Source of the DNA: Microbacterium sp. TNHR37B
Lineage (GTDB): Bacteria; Actinomycetota; Actinomycetes; Actinomycetales; Microbacteriaceae
NCBI RefSeq assembly: GCF_001620065.1
Contig: NZ_LQGV01000001.1
Location: forward strand, 930,001 to 994,000
Direction: 5' to 3'
DNA: 64,000 nt
Below the pieces are notes generated by a model. It searched no databases. It saw only the letters and a list, made by a program, of their open reading frames with translations, and had not been told where the DNA came from. Position 1 is the first letter of the stretch. Each line of letters begins with the position of its first letter. Below are positions 33,922 through 43,608 of the stretch, piece by piece. Both the position numbers and the translations under genes were made by a program.

Positions 33922-36900
33922 TCAACGCGCAGCACCGGTCATCACGAAACCAGCGCCCGCGTGGTAGATGCCCACCACGCGCGCACCATCAGGCCCGACG
34001 ATCCACAACCGCGCGCCGTCGTTCAGGTCGAGACGGCCGTCGGCCTTGTACTCGGGACGCCACACATCGTCGGCGTTTGCGAGGAAGCCGTTTCCGGTCG
34101 CGGGTGCGCCATCGGTCGTCGTCCCCCCGAAGTCGGGCGAGAACGGGATCTGAAGCGCCTCCGGGTTGCTCGTCGTGAACTCGATGAAGCCGTACTCGGT
34201 CACGCCGGGCGCCTGGAACGGACTCGGAGAGCCATCGCTCATCGTGTAGTCCAGACGGAGATCGGCGATGATCTGTGACAGACCCGCCCAGGGATTCGCA
34301 TCCGTGGCACGGATCACATATCCGGCCACCTGGGTGAAGCGATCGGGCCCTCGGAGATAGCGCGAGACGCTGTCGATCGGCATCACCTTGATCAAGGGAG
34401 TGCGCGAGGTCGGCGGCTCGATCAGCTCACGGATGGTCTGCAGAAGACTTCGGTCCGCCGCTGACAGGCTCGATGAAGGCGTGAGCCGCAGGTCGTGGAC
34501 GTCTGCCGGCGAGCGCCCGTGCGACGTCAGGTAGTCGTCGATCCGGCTGTCCGAATCCACGCCGGCCGATCCTCGATCGTCCCCCGAAGCCACGGGCTGC
34601 GAGTCGCCGCCGTCGGATGCCGTCGCAGGGTGGGGAGTCGTCGCACCGTCGGTGGCGGTCGCGCCATCGGAAGCGGTCGCGCCACCAGCCGACGCGTCCG
34701 CAGCTGCATCGGCCACCGGGTGCACGGCCGTGCCGTCGGCGTTGACGAGAACGCCCTTGTCGATGGAGACGTCCCAGTTCGTCGCGTTCGGCTCGTGGGG
34801 CGGCCATCCGGAGCGGGTACCGGTCTGGGCGTCGAGAGCCCAGACGTTCGTTCCATCGAAGTATGCGTTGAACCAGTGACCGTCGCCGCTCGAACGATCG
34901 ATACCCACGACGCAGTGCGATCCGGCTCCCCCGGCTCGCAGCGTCGCTTCGATCTGCGCCGGCGTGGCGGGTGTCTGCGGACGACCGGTGGCAGTAGCCA
35001 TCTCCGCCATCGACAGGGTGGAGCCTCCAGGTGCCTCACGGACCGTTCCGCCGTTGAGCACGTCGTTGAGGATCGACGAGGTGTGGCCACAGTTCGTCGC
35101 GAATCCGTTGGAGGGGCTCGTCGGGTCGAAGTTCGGATTGATCGCGTCGAGCGCGGCGTCGATCTCGTCGGTGCTCAGCTCGGTCTTGTCGATACCGGCG
35201 GGATGGTCCGCATCGGGCGATCCCTCGCCGTCCTGCGAAGGCGCGTCCTGGCTCGGCGCGTCGGAGTCGGCGGAGGGCGACGCCTCGGGGGCGGTCGCAT
35301 CCGGCGCGGCCGGCGACCCGGCATCCGGGCCCGTGGCGCTGGGAGCCTCCGGCGACGAAGCCGACGCGTCCGGAGACGAGGGCGCCGTGCCGAAGAGCGA
35401 GCTGCCGCTGGGGGTGCGCACGAAGGGCTTCGCAAAGAGACCACCCGCGGCTGCTGCGGCACCGGCGGTGGCGGCCGCCTGAGCCTCGACAGGAGGCACG
35501 TCACCGTCGGGAGCCGAGCCGTCGGGCGTGGAGCCGTCGGGCGTGGAGCCGTCGGGCGTCGTGGCCTCCGGCGAGGACGGCGCGTCGACCGGGAGTGCAT
35601 CCGGGACCGCAGGAGCCTCGGCGTCGGGGCCCGTTGGTGCGTCGCTGTCAGGAGCCGTGGGGGCGTCGGCGTCGGGCGACGACGGCGACGAGGGCGCGGT
35701 CGGGACCGCACCGCCCGCGACGGGAGCGTCAGAGGACGGCGACGTCGGCGCATCGGCGCTCGGGGCGTCAACCGTGGATGCCGGAGCATCGGCCGTCGAC
35801 GACGGCGCATCCGGAGCAGAAGGCGCATCGGCAGCGGACGGTGCGTCCGGCGCGGACGGCGCGGACGGCGCGTCCGGAGCGGACGGCGCATCCGGAGCCG
35901 ACGGAGCATCGGGGGCCGTGGGCGCGTCCGGAGCCGTGGGCGCGTCCGGAGCGGACGGGGCCTCCGGAGCCGAAGGCGCGTCCGGAGCGGACGGGGCGTC
36001 GGGGGCACTCGGAGCCTCCGGAGTGCTCGGAGCCTCCGGAGCAGACGGTCCATCCGGGCTCGACGGCGCATCCGGAGCAGACGGGGCGTCGGGGCTCGAC
36101 GGCGCATCCGGAGCAGACGGGGCGTCGGGGCTCGACGGCGCATCCGGAGCCGAAGGCGCATCCGGCGACGACGGCGCATCCGGGGTACTCGGCGCATCCG
36201 GAGCAGACGGCGCATCCGGGCCAGAGGGCGAAGACGGACCATCGCCACCCAGGCTGGCGGGCAGGTCGGGCGTCTGGGACGACACGTCGACCGAGCCGCC
36301 GTCGCCGGCCGAGGAACCCCCGTCGGCGGTGCCCGCACCCGGAGTAGGGCCATCGTTGTTCACGGTCACGCCAGAGCCGTCACCGACCGCGTTCGACGAG
36401 CCGCCCGAGGCTGCTCCCGGCGTCGGGCCGTCGGCGGTGACCGTCACGCCGCCGCCTCCCGCTGCCGCAGCCGTGCCGGATCCGCCCGCGCCGCCCGCGC
36501 CGGGAATGTTCCCGAGGCTGGGCGCGCTGGGCGCACCCGAACCGCCGCCCGTGGGCGTCGGACGGGCACCGCCGGGCTTTCCCGCCATCGCGCCGCCCAG
36601 GAGCGATCCGAGGACGACAGCGGACAGCGGGTTGAAGGGGGTGCCGTTGAGACCGGATTCGGCTCCGGCACTGACGAGGCCATCGACCGCGCCGCTCCCC
36701 ATCTCCACGCTCACGTGCGTGACACGCTGGAGGCCGGTGGTGGTCACTCGCGAGGTCGCCGCGCCGCCCACGCGCGAGGCGAACCCGCCCGCGCCACCCC
36801 CGGCGGTGGCCGCCAGCGCAGCGGTCAGGATGTTCTGGGGCTGGTACGACGGATCGAGCGACCCCCGCACCACGTTGAAACCGGTCGTCGTGATCGCCGA

Positions 36901-37881
36901 GGCGAGACCGGCCGACAGCGCCTCCTTGGCCACGTGCACGCCGGCACGGATCGCCATGCGCGCGGCGCGGAGCGCGGCCATGATGAGCGTGCGGAGCTTC
37001 CGGCAGAGGTTCGCGATCTTGATCGCCCAGCGCATCACGGTGAACGCGATCTTCGCGGCCATCGCCGCAGCACCGGCACCGAAGGTCACCGCACCGAGCA
37101 GCGCGCCGACACCGATCTCGATGGCGATCTCGACGGCCATCTGCGCGATGAACCAGCCGATCTCCTCCCACGCCTTGTTCGTCTCGTCGATCATCGATCG
37201 CGCGAAGCCACCCATGGAGGACGCCGACTCGGAGAGACTGCGGAACGACTCCGACATCTTCGACTGGCAGGCAAGAATGCTGGCCTGCTGCGGGAGCGTG
37301 GCTGCCGCGGTGTTGGTGAACGCGGAGTCGATGCGGCCCTGCACGCGCGACATCGCGCCGGAGAGCTCATTCCACGCCGACTCGGCGGCACCGAGCTTCC
37401 CGGTGTCGGCGTCAGGGAGCCGCACACCGATCTGGGCGAGTGCGTCCTGCAGGAACTCGCCGAACTCACCCAGAGGCGTCGTGGGACCGGGACCCAAGGC
37501 GGAGGGAACCGACACCGAGACCCCGAACGGCACCGCGGTCTCCTCCGCAATGCTCGACTCGTCGGCGGAGCGGAACGCTCCCACCAGCTGCGCACCGTCG
37601 TAGGCGCGCCCCGTGTTCGCGAGTGCCGCGTCCAGAGTCTTCAGGGTGTTGGCCGCGTTGATGACGCCCTTCAGCACATCGCGGGCGTAACCGTCATAGC
37701 CGGGCTCACCGTCTTGACCGTGCGCGAAGACCTCCGCGGACTCCTCGTCACCGGCCATTCCCCCCGTGCCGCCGAGGGCCGACTGACAGGCCTGCGCGGC
37801 CTGCCACGCGGTCTGCGCGATCGAGTGCAACGTATTGCCGTCCGCGACGAGGCGGGCGGCGTTCAACTCCACTGCGGGCAT
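33922..37881 (-). CDS. Polymorphic toxin of the type VII pathway with a papain-fold (Tox-PL type) domain
   Basis: 1319 residues. Residues 1-230 are helical, with WXG/LXG-like character. Residues about 235-285 are strongly hydrophobic, as in other WXG-linked toxins. After a Gly-rich stretch, residues about 540-830 form an SAPDAP-type hexapeptide linker. The domain at about 900-1045 has the layout of papain-fold toxin 1/glutamine deamidase: Cys931 in NCGHT, His1002 in GDGHWFNAY and Asp1017 in ALDAQTG. A Ser/Ala-rich spacer leads to a final ~200-residue domain (from about 1120) that I cannot classify. GGGGAG precedes the ATG. Deamidation or proteolysis of a target in rival cells is the expected activity. 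Confidence 0.82.
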   Translation of the reverse strand: MPAVELNAARLVADGNTLHSIAQTAWQAAQACQSALGGTGGMAGDEESAEVFAHGQDGEPGYDGYARDVLKGVINAANTLKTLDAALANTGRAYDGAQLVGAFRSADESSIAEETAVPFGVSVSVPSALGPGPTTPLGEFGEFLQDALAQIGVRLPDADTGKLGAAESAWNELSGAMSRVQGRIDSAFTNTAAATLPQQASILACQSKMSESFRSLSESASSMGGFARSMIDETNKAWEEIGWFIAQMAVEIAIEIGVGALLGAVTFGAGAAAMAAKIAFTVMRWAIKIANLCRKLRTLIMAALRAARMAIRAGVHVAKEALSAGLASAITTTGFNVVRGSLDPSYQPQNILTAALAATAGGGAGGFASRVGGAATSRVTTTGLQRVTHVSVEMGSGAVDGLVSAGAESGLNGTPFNPLSAVVLGSLLGGAMAGKPGGARPTPTGGGSGAPSAPSLGNIPGAGGAGGSGTAAAAGGGGVTVTADGPTPGAASGGSSNAVGDGSGVTVNNDGPTPGAGTADGGSSAGDGGSVDVSSQTPDLPASLGGDGPSSPSGPDAPSAPDAPSTPDAPSSPDAPSAPDAPSSPDAPSAPDAPSSPDAPSAPDAPSSPDGPSAPEAPSTPEAPSAPDAPSAPDAPSAPEAPSAPDAPTAPDAPTAPDAPSAPDAPSAPDAPSAPSAPDAPSAADAPSAPDAPSSTADAPASTVDAPSADAPTSPSSDAPVAGGAVPTAPSSPSSPDADAPTAPDSDAPTGPDAEAPAVPDALPVDAPSSPEATTPDGSTPDGSTPDGSAPDGDVPPVEAQAAATAGAAAAAGGLFAKPFVRTPSGSSLFGTAPSSPDASASSPEAPSATGPDAGSPAAPDATAPEASPSADSDAPSQDAPSQDGEGSPDADHPAGIDKTELSTDEIDAALDAINPNFDPTSPSNGFATNCGHTSSILNDVLNGGTVREAPGGSTLSMAEMATATGRPQTPATPAQIEATLRAGGAGSHCVVGIDRSSGDGHWFNAYFDGTNVWALDAQTGTRSGWPPHEPNATNWDVSIDKGVLVNADGTAVHPVADAAADASAGGATASDGATATDGATTPHPATASDGGDSQPVASGDDRGSAGVDSDSRIDDYLTSHGRSPADVHDLRLTPSSSLSAADRSLLQTIRELIEPPTSRTPLIKVMPIDSVSRYLRGPDRFTQVAGYVIRATDANPWAGLSQIIADLRLDYTMSDGSPSPFQAPGVTEYGFIEFTTSNPEALQIPFSPDFGGTTTDGAPATGNGFLANADDVWRPEYKADGRLDLNDGARLWIVGPDGARVVGIYHAGAGFVMTGAAR
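35500..36245 (-). repeat. Hexapeptide-coding tandem repeats in the toxin linker
   Basis: Most of this stretch encodes variants of SAPDAP, SSPDAP and TPEAP. A perfect 36-bp unit occurs at 36061-36096 and 36097-36132, then partially. Near 35512-35560 a 15-bp unit encodes TPDGS three times. Coding, in frame, with no spacers. Confidence 0.85.
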
Positions 37882-37905
37882 CGGTCCCGACTCCCCTTCC
37901 GCCGC

Positions 37906-38214
37906 TCAGCCGAGCGACGATCTGATCTGATTCCAGGCGCTGTCGAGAGACTCGATCGTCTGCTCGTAGGCCTGACGTGCTCCATCCACCTGGTCCTGCA
38001 GTCCTTCCGCGGCCGCCGTCAGCGCCTCGGCGCCGAGCTGCCACTTCTCGAACATCGCCAGGAAGTTCGCCATCGCAGGCCCCTGCCACTCGGCCGGGAG
38101 CATGTACGCGAATCCGCTCGCGCCCTGCTTGAGGGCAGTGCAGTAGTTGACGAGTTCCCCGAGCGCTTGGGCCAAGGCTTGGAGGTCGGCGGTGTCCGCC
38201 TTCTGCTGACCCAT
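37906..38214 (-). CDS. WXG100-family protein
   Basis: 102 residues, two predicted helices with the turn motif WQG in AEWQGPAMANF at about residue 43. This is the hallmark of EsxA/EsxB-like type VII substrates and partners. A C-terminal YxxxD/E-type signal may be present in AYEQTIESLD. The start codon shares a base with the preceding gene's stop (TGATG). It is 24 bp from the toxin start and probably forms the export complex with the toxin's helical N-terminus. Confidence 0.85.
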   Translation of the reverse strand: MGQQKADTADLQALAQALGELVNYCTALKQGASGFAYMLPAEWQGPAMANFLAMFEKWQLGAEALTAAAEGLQDQVDGARQAYEQTIESLDSAWNQIRSSLG

Positions 38215-38909
38215 CAGTCCACCTTCCCGACGGCTGCCGCCAGGTCGTCGAGGCCACCGCTGAGCTGCGCGGCCGAAACGTTGCCCGCATCGACACGGGC
38301 ATCCACTGCGCTGACCGCGGCGCTGGAGCCATCCACCTGCGCCTCGACCCTGCCGGCGTCCACGACGGGGGCGCCGTCGGGGACGAGGGCGGGATCGATG
38401 TCCACCTCGATGACGGCGTCATCCTCGTCGGCGGGCGCCTCGCCGGTGCGCTGGCCCGAACTGGCACGCACTCCGCCACCGCCGACGAACGCGCCGCCGG
38501 CGGATTCCTCACCGCGACCGAAGAACTCCTCGATCAGCTCGGCGCGCTCCTCACCCGTGTCCACCCGCGCGTTGACGGTGCGGGCGGCTCCACCGACGTT
38601 GCGCACCGAGTCGATGCGGCCCGTGAAGCTGCGCTGCACTCCCGCCTCCGACTGCGTGTACGACCCGTCGGCGGCCACGAGGCCCGTCTGCAGCGCCACG
38701 AGGGATTGCCGAACCGCCGCCGAGGTGGCCAGGAACGTGTCCCACCCCTCAGCGAACTTGTCGGCGTCCTCGCCCTGCCAGCTGACGTCGACCGTGCGCT
38801 TGACGTGCGAGTCGACCGCCGACAGGTTCGCGTCGAACGTCGCGATCACCGTTCCCAGCAGCGACGACACCTCGCTCAGCGACGAGGCCCGTACCCGGAA
38901 TGTCACCAT
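38214..38909 (-). CDS. WXG100-like protein with a C-terminal extension
   Basis: 231 residues. The first ~100 form a WXG100 module with WQG in VDVSWQGEDADKF. The remainder is an acidic, Ala/Gly-rich extension (APADEDDAVIEVDIDP) followed by an amphipathic helix near the C-terminus. The extension makes it more than twice the usual length, so it may be an adaptor or a structural component rather than a plain partner. GGGAGG precedes the ATG. Confidence 0.8.
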   Translation of the reverse strand: MVTFRVRASSLSEVSSLLGTVIATFDANLSAVDSHVKRTVDVSWQGEDADKFAEGWDTFLATSAAVRQSLVALQTGLVAADGSYTQSEAGVQRSFTGRIDSVRNVGGAARTVNARVDTGEERAELIEEFFGRGEESAGGAFVGGGGVRASSGQRTGEAPADEDDAVIEVDIDPALVPDGAPVVDAGRVEAQVDGSSAAVSAVDARVDAGNVSAAQLSGGLDDLAAAVGKVD

Positions 38910-38962
38910 GGGTCACTCCCTCCCCCGGTGCGATGAGTGCCTGAGGCACTCCCGCGAACTGA

Positions 38963-39256
38963 TCAGCCGTTGAAGGTCGAGGCGATGGCGTTCTCGCTGT
39001 CCTCGTAGGACAGGGCAGCCTGGTTGAGGAGGTCGCTGATGCCCTGCAGCGACTCCTTCAGCTGGATGCCGGCCTGGTCCCACTGCGAGTAAAGCTCGTT
39101 GAAGGACTGCGAGGCGGTGCCGCCCCAGTCTCCGGAGATGAGTCCCTCGACGAGCGACTTCAGGTTGGACAGCTGCGACTCGATCGACTGCGAGCCGCTG
39201 GAAAGCTGCCCGGCGACGCCGGCGAGCGATTCGGATGTGACGCGGATCTCGGCCAT
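38963..39256 (-). CDS. WXG100-family protein (EsxA-like)
   Basis: 97 residues of canonical WXG100 form: helix, turn WGG in SGDWGGTASQSF at about residue 44, then helix, with YEDSE near the C-terminus as a possible YxxxD/E export signal. A strong Shine-Dalgarno (GGGAGG) and the first position in the operon suggest abundant expression. A TAGGCT -10 box at 39326-39331 fits its promoter. Likely the main secreted substrate or partner for the EccC-like ATPase. Confidence 0.9.
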   Translation of the reverse strand: MAEIRVTSESLAGVAGQLSSGSQSIESQLSNLKSLVEGLISGDWGGTASQSFNELYSQWDQAGIQLKESLQGISDLLNQAALSYEDSENAIASTFNG

Positions 39257-39325
39257 GGGTACCCTCCCTGGGTGTTCTGTACGATCTCGGAGCCCGATCC
39301 GACATCGGGACCATCCGGTGGGTTC

Positions 39326-39371
39326 AGCCTAAACAGAGACCCCTGCGAACCCCAATGGGGAGAACTCCCCA
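39326..39371 (-). promoter_or_regulatory. Probable promoter of the WXG100-toxin operon with an upstream dyad
   Basis: On the minus strand a TAGGCT -10 box (39326-39331) lies 25 bp downstream of a dyad, TGGGGAG/CTCCCCA with a two-base centre (39356-39371). The dyad could be an operator near -35, or an RNA hairpin ending the upstream acetyltransferase transcript. No U-tract follows it. Confidence 0.4.
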
Positions 39372-39407
39372 CTCGGCTCACCGGCGGAACCTGCGCCGAG
39401 TCGCGGC

Positions 39408-40724
39408 TCAGTACCAGAAGCTCAGCCGCGGCGCGCTCGACGTACGGAAGACGCGATCGATGCGATGGGGGTCCGCCGCACGGAGCCGGCCGGCTCGGGC
39501 CAGGGCGAGCGCGCTGACCCCGCCGAGGAACAGCGCCGACAGCTCTTCGATGCCGAGAGAGGCATCGGGCTGAGCGCCGGCGGGTGCCGGTGAGGCGGCC
39601 GCCGTGCCGTCGTTCCCGATCTCCAGGAGCACGGCGCCGCCGGTGATCCCGAGGGGGTCGTGCACGTCGAGGAGCAGCGTGTCCGCGGCGTCATAGCGTC
39701 GCCCCGCAAGAGCGGTCGGAACATCGAGGATCCGCAGGTAATGGTGGTCGCGCAGCGTGATCGTGACCGCTCGCTGGTCGGTGATCATCCACCACAGCGG
39801 CTCGTCCACGGCCAGCTCACTGGCACGGACGACCCCGATCAAGTCCATCGACAGAAGGAAGCGCCAGAGCGCGGCGTACGCGTCGTCGGTTGCGGCGAGC
39901 AGCTGCACGACGTCGAGCGTCGAGGCCGCGAAGTCGTCGTGATTCTCCGAGACCCGATACAGCGCAAGCCCGTCGATGGAGCCCTCCGCGCTCCGATACT
40001 GGAGCACACGCGTCTCCCCGGCCTTCTCGACGTCGGGACGGGTGCCGAAGAAGCGGTCCCAATGGCCGCCGGGCATCTGCACCTCGCCGGAGCGGGCGGG
40101 ACGGATCCTGTCGTGCAGGACCTCGACCTGCGCGCGGCCCTGCTCCCGAGTGAGGAAGTCGATGCGGCCGCCCGGGAGGGGGCCGCGCCATCCTGCGCGG
40201 CGCGGGTCGATGCGCCAGTGCGCCGCGGGAACGGCCGGGGCGAACCCGAAACGCCCGTAGATCGACGACTCACTGACGGTGAGGGTGGCCACCGGGAGCC
40301 CCAGCTCGGCGGCGGTGCGCAGCTCTCCCGACATCAGGGAGCGCAGGAGCCCCCGCCGGCGGTGGGTCGGCGCGACGGTGACGGAGCTGATCGCACACGC
40401 CGTCAGCCGGTCGCCGGGGGTACTGAGCTCCGTCGTCCACGAGGCGAAGGTGGCGACGGGCTGCTCGGGAATCGGGGCCGCATCGTCGTACACCCCGAGC
40501 TTGCGGCGATAGGCGGATGCCGCGAAGAACGCGTCACGCTGCACGTCGGTGCGCTCGCCATCGAGAAAACCGCGCGACACGACCTCCAGCCAGGCGTCGG
40601 TCTGGGCACGAGACCCCTCGTCCACACGCGCGACCCGGAGCCCCTGATCGGAGATCTCGGCGAGGAGCCGAGAGTCCAGCGGAGCGTCGTGGTGTCGACC
40701 GTCGATCGTGGTCATGTCGCTCAT
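39408..40724 (-). CDS. Eis-family GNAT N-acetyltransferase
   Basis: 438 residues, the length of Eis-like enzymes, with two GNAT lobes and a sterol-carrier-like C-terminal domain. The acetyl-CoA motif VTVAPTHRRRGLLRSLM, the following SESSIYGRFGF and the C-terminus ending SFWY match the family; in Eis the terminal carboxylate takes part in catalysis. Mycobacterial Eis acetylates aminoglycosides and host proteins, but environmental homologues have unknown substrates. ATG 40724 overlaps the ispE stop (ATGA); ATG 40715 has better spacing from GGAAGG and could be used instead. Confidence 0.87.
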   Translation of the reverse strand: MSDMTTIDGRHHDAPLDSRLLAEISDQGLRVARVDEGSRAQTDAWLEVVSRGFLDGERTDVQRDAFFAASAYRRKLGVYDDAAPIPEQPVATFASWTTELSTPGDRLTACAISSVTVAPTHRRRGLLRSLMSGELRTAAELGLPVATLTVSESSIYGRFGFAPAVPAAHWRIDPRRAGWRGPLPGGRIDFLTREQGRAQVEVLHDRIRPARSGEVQMPGGHWDRFFGTRPDVEKAGETRVLQYRSAEGSIDGLALYRVSENHDDFAASTLDVVQLLAATDDAYAALWRFLLSMDLIGVVRASELAVDEPLWWMITDQRAVTITLRDHHYLRILDVPTALAGRRYDAADTLLLDVHDPLGITGGAVLLEIGNDGTAAASPAPAGAQPDASLGIEELSALFLGGVSALALARAGRLRAADPHRIDRVFRTSSAPRLSFWY

Positions 40725-41655
40725 CCTTCCGTCGAGACGATCCGGGCACCGGGCACCGGACCGTGGGTGGCGATCGCGGTGTGACCATCCCGGTTCAGTG
40801 CGTCGGCCAGGGACGCGGCCGCCGCGGCGTCATCGGTCAGGAAGCCCACGGTAGGGCCCGACCCCGACACGAGCGCCCCGCGCGCTCCGATCGCCATCCC
40901 GGCCTCGATCACCTCGCCGAGCGAGGGCCGGCGAGCCAGGGCGACGGCCTGGAGGTCGTTGCGCATCGCGGTGGCCAACGCCGCCGCGTCCCCCGCTCGG
41001 AGCGCCTGGAGCACCTCGGCATCGACGGTGGGCACGCCGCGGCGCGGCGCGATGTCCATCCGCTCCCGGAGCTCATCGAGCCCGGCATACGCCTCCGGAG
41101 TGGACATGCCGTCGTCCTGGGTGACGAGCACCCAATGGAACTTCCCGCGAACGAGAGCGGGAGCCAGCTGCTCTCCGCGACCGGTGCCGACCGCCGTGCC
41201 CCCGAGAAGCGCGAAGGGCACATCGGCACCGAGCCCCGCAGCCAGTTCGTGCAGCTGGCCGGAGGACAGCCCACCGTCGAGCAGCGCGTTCACGGCCACG
41301 AGCGCCGCCGCCGCGTCGGCCGATCCGCCTCCCATGCCGCCGGCCACGGGGACTCCCTTGTGGAGGTGCAGACGCACGCCCCCGTCCCAGCCCACCGCGT
41401 GGGCGACGGCGCGCGCGGCGCGCACGGCGAGGTTCGACCCGTCCAGGGGCACGTCGGACACGTCGACGTCGCCGGTCACCGTGACGGAGAACTCGTCGTC
41501 GTGCGAGGCCCAGACGTCCTCGAACAGCGCCAGTGCCTGATAGACCGAGGCGACCGGGTGGTAGCCGTCGTCCTGCAGGTCGCCCACGTCGAAGAAGACA
41601 TTGACCTTGCCCGGCGCACGCACGTGGACGCGGCGCTCCTCCACTCGGCTGAGGC

Positions 41656-41659
<4 letters not shown>
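40721..41659 (-). CDS. ispE: 4-diphosphocytidyl-2-C-methyl-D-erythritol kinase
   Basis: 312-residue GHMP kinase of the MEP isoprenoid pathway. RAPGKVNVFFDVGDLQDDGYH and the ATP loop PVAGGMGGGSADAAAAL are diagnostic; SGSGPTVGF is the third GHMP motif. The GTG start at 41659 overlaps the aldo/keto reductase stop by four bases, and its stop overlaps the acetyltransferase start, so expression is coupled along the operon. Confidence 0.94.
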
Positions 41660-42710
<1,051 letters not shown>

Positions 42711-42714
<4 letters not shown>

Positions 42715-43577
42715 TCCCCCAGGCTAGCGAGGCTCGCGCTCGCGTGGGCGACGGCGACGTAGTCGTCGATCGTCAGCTCCTCGCCCCGCGCGGTGGGCGC
42801 GACCCCCGCCGCCTCCAGAATCGCGCTCGCCTGAGCGGCGGAGCCACCGAGCACGCCTGCGAGCGCCTGCCGGAGCATCTTCCGCCGCTGTTGGAAGGCC
42901 GCATCGACGATACGGAACGTACGCCGTCGCTCGGTCTCGTCGCCGCGCGGGGTCGCGTCGCGGTCGAACGCCACCAGCACGCTGTCCACGTTGGGCACGG
43001 GCCAGAAAACCTGGCGCGACACCGTTCCGGCCAGTCGCCACGCCCCGTACCAGGCTGCCTTGACGCTCGGCGCCCCGTAGATCTTCGAACCCGCCGGCGC
43101 AGCCAGACGTTCGCCCACCTCGGCCTGGACCATGACGACCCCGCGGCCGATCCCCGGGAAGTGCTCCATGAAGTGCAGCAGCACCGGGACACTCACGTTG
43201 TAGGGGAGGTTGGCCACCAGCACGTCGGGCTCTCCCGGAAGATCGGTGACGGCGAGCGCATCGGCGGCCACGACCGTCAGGGCGCCGTCGGGCACGCCGT
43301 GAGCCCGAGCGGTCGCGTCGAGGCGTGCCGCCAGGCGGCGATCGATCTCCACGGCGGTGACCCGGGCACCGGTCTCGAGGATCGCGAGGGTGAGGGACCC
43401 GAGTCCCGGCCCCACTTCGACGACACGATCGGCTGCCGTGACGCGCGCCACGGCGACGATCTTCCGGACGGTGTTGGCGTCGACGACGAAGTTCTGCCCC
43501 AGTTTCTTGGTCGGCGTCACATCGAGGTCGGCAGCGAGTGCACGGATCTCCGCCGCACCGAGCAGAGACACGGTCAT
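42711..43577 (-). CDS. rsmA: 16S rRNA (adenine1518/1519-N6)-dimethyltransferase
   Basis: 288-residue KsgA/RsmA methyltransferase acting late in 30S assembly; its loss confers kasugamycin resistance. Motifs [21 protein letters not shown] for AdoMet binding and the catalytic NLPYNVS are intact. TAGGCT ends six bases before the ATG with a G-run between, giving either a leaderless mRNA or a weak ribosome site. First gene of the rsmA-AKR-ispE-eis operon. Confidence 0.95.
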
Positions 43578-43583
43578 CCCCCC

Positions 43584-43589
43584 AGCCTA
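43584..43589 (-). promoter_or_regulatory. Putative -10 box of a leaderless rsmA transcript
   Basis: TAGGCT on the minus strand, six bases before the rsmA ATG. Gap to the hemL stop is only 31 bp, so read-through from the heme operon is also possible. Confidence 0.4.
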
Positions 43590-43608
43590 CTCAGCCGTCG
43601 CCGGCCGG

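Noticed and set aside
36061..36245. Regular repeats suggesting a CRISPR array
   Set aside because: Units are adjacent without spacers, in frame, and encode SAPDAP hexads; no cas genes nearby.
34495..38973. A 1492-codon open frame on the plus strand opposite the toxin and WXG100 genes
   Set aside because: It is a GC-driven shadow: Arg/Gly-rich, no motifs, no ribosome site, and fully antisense to genes with clear domains.
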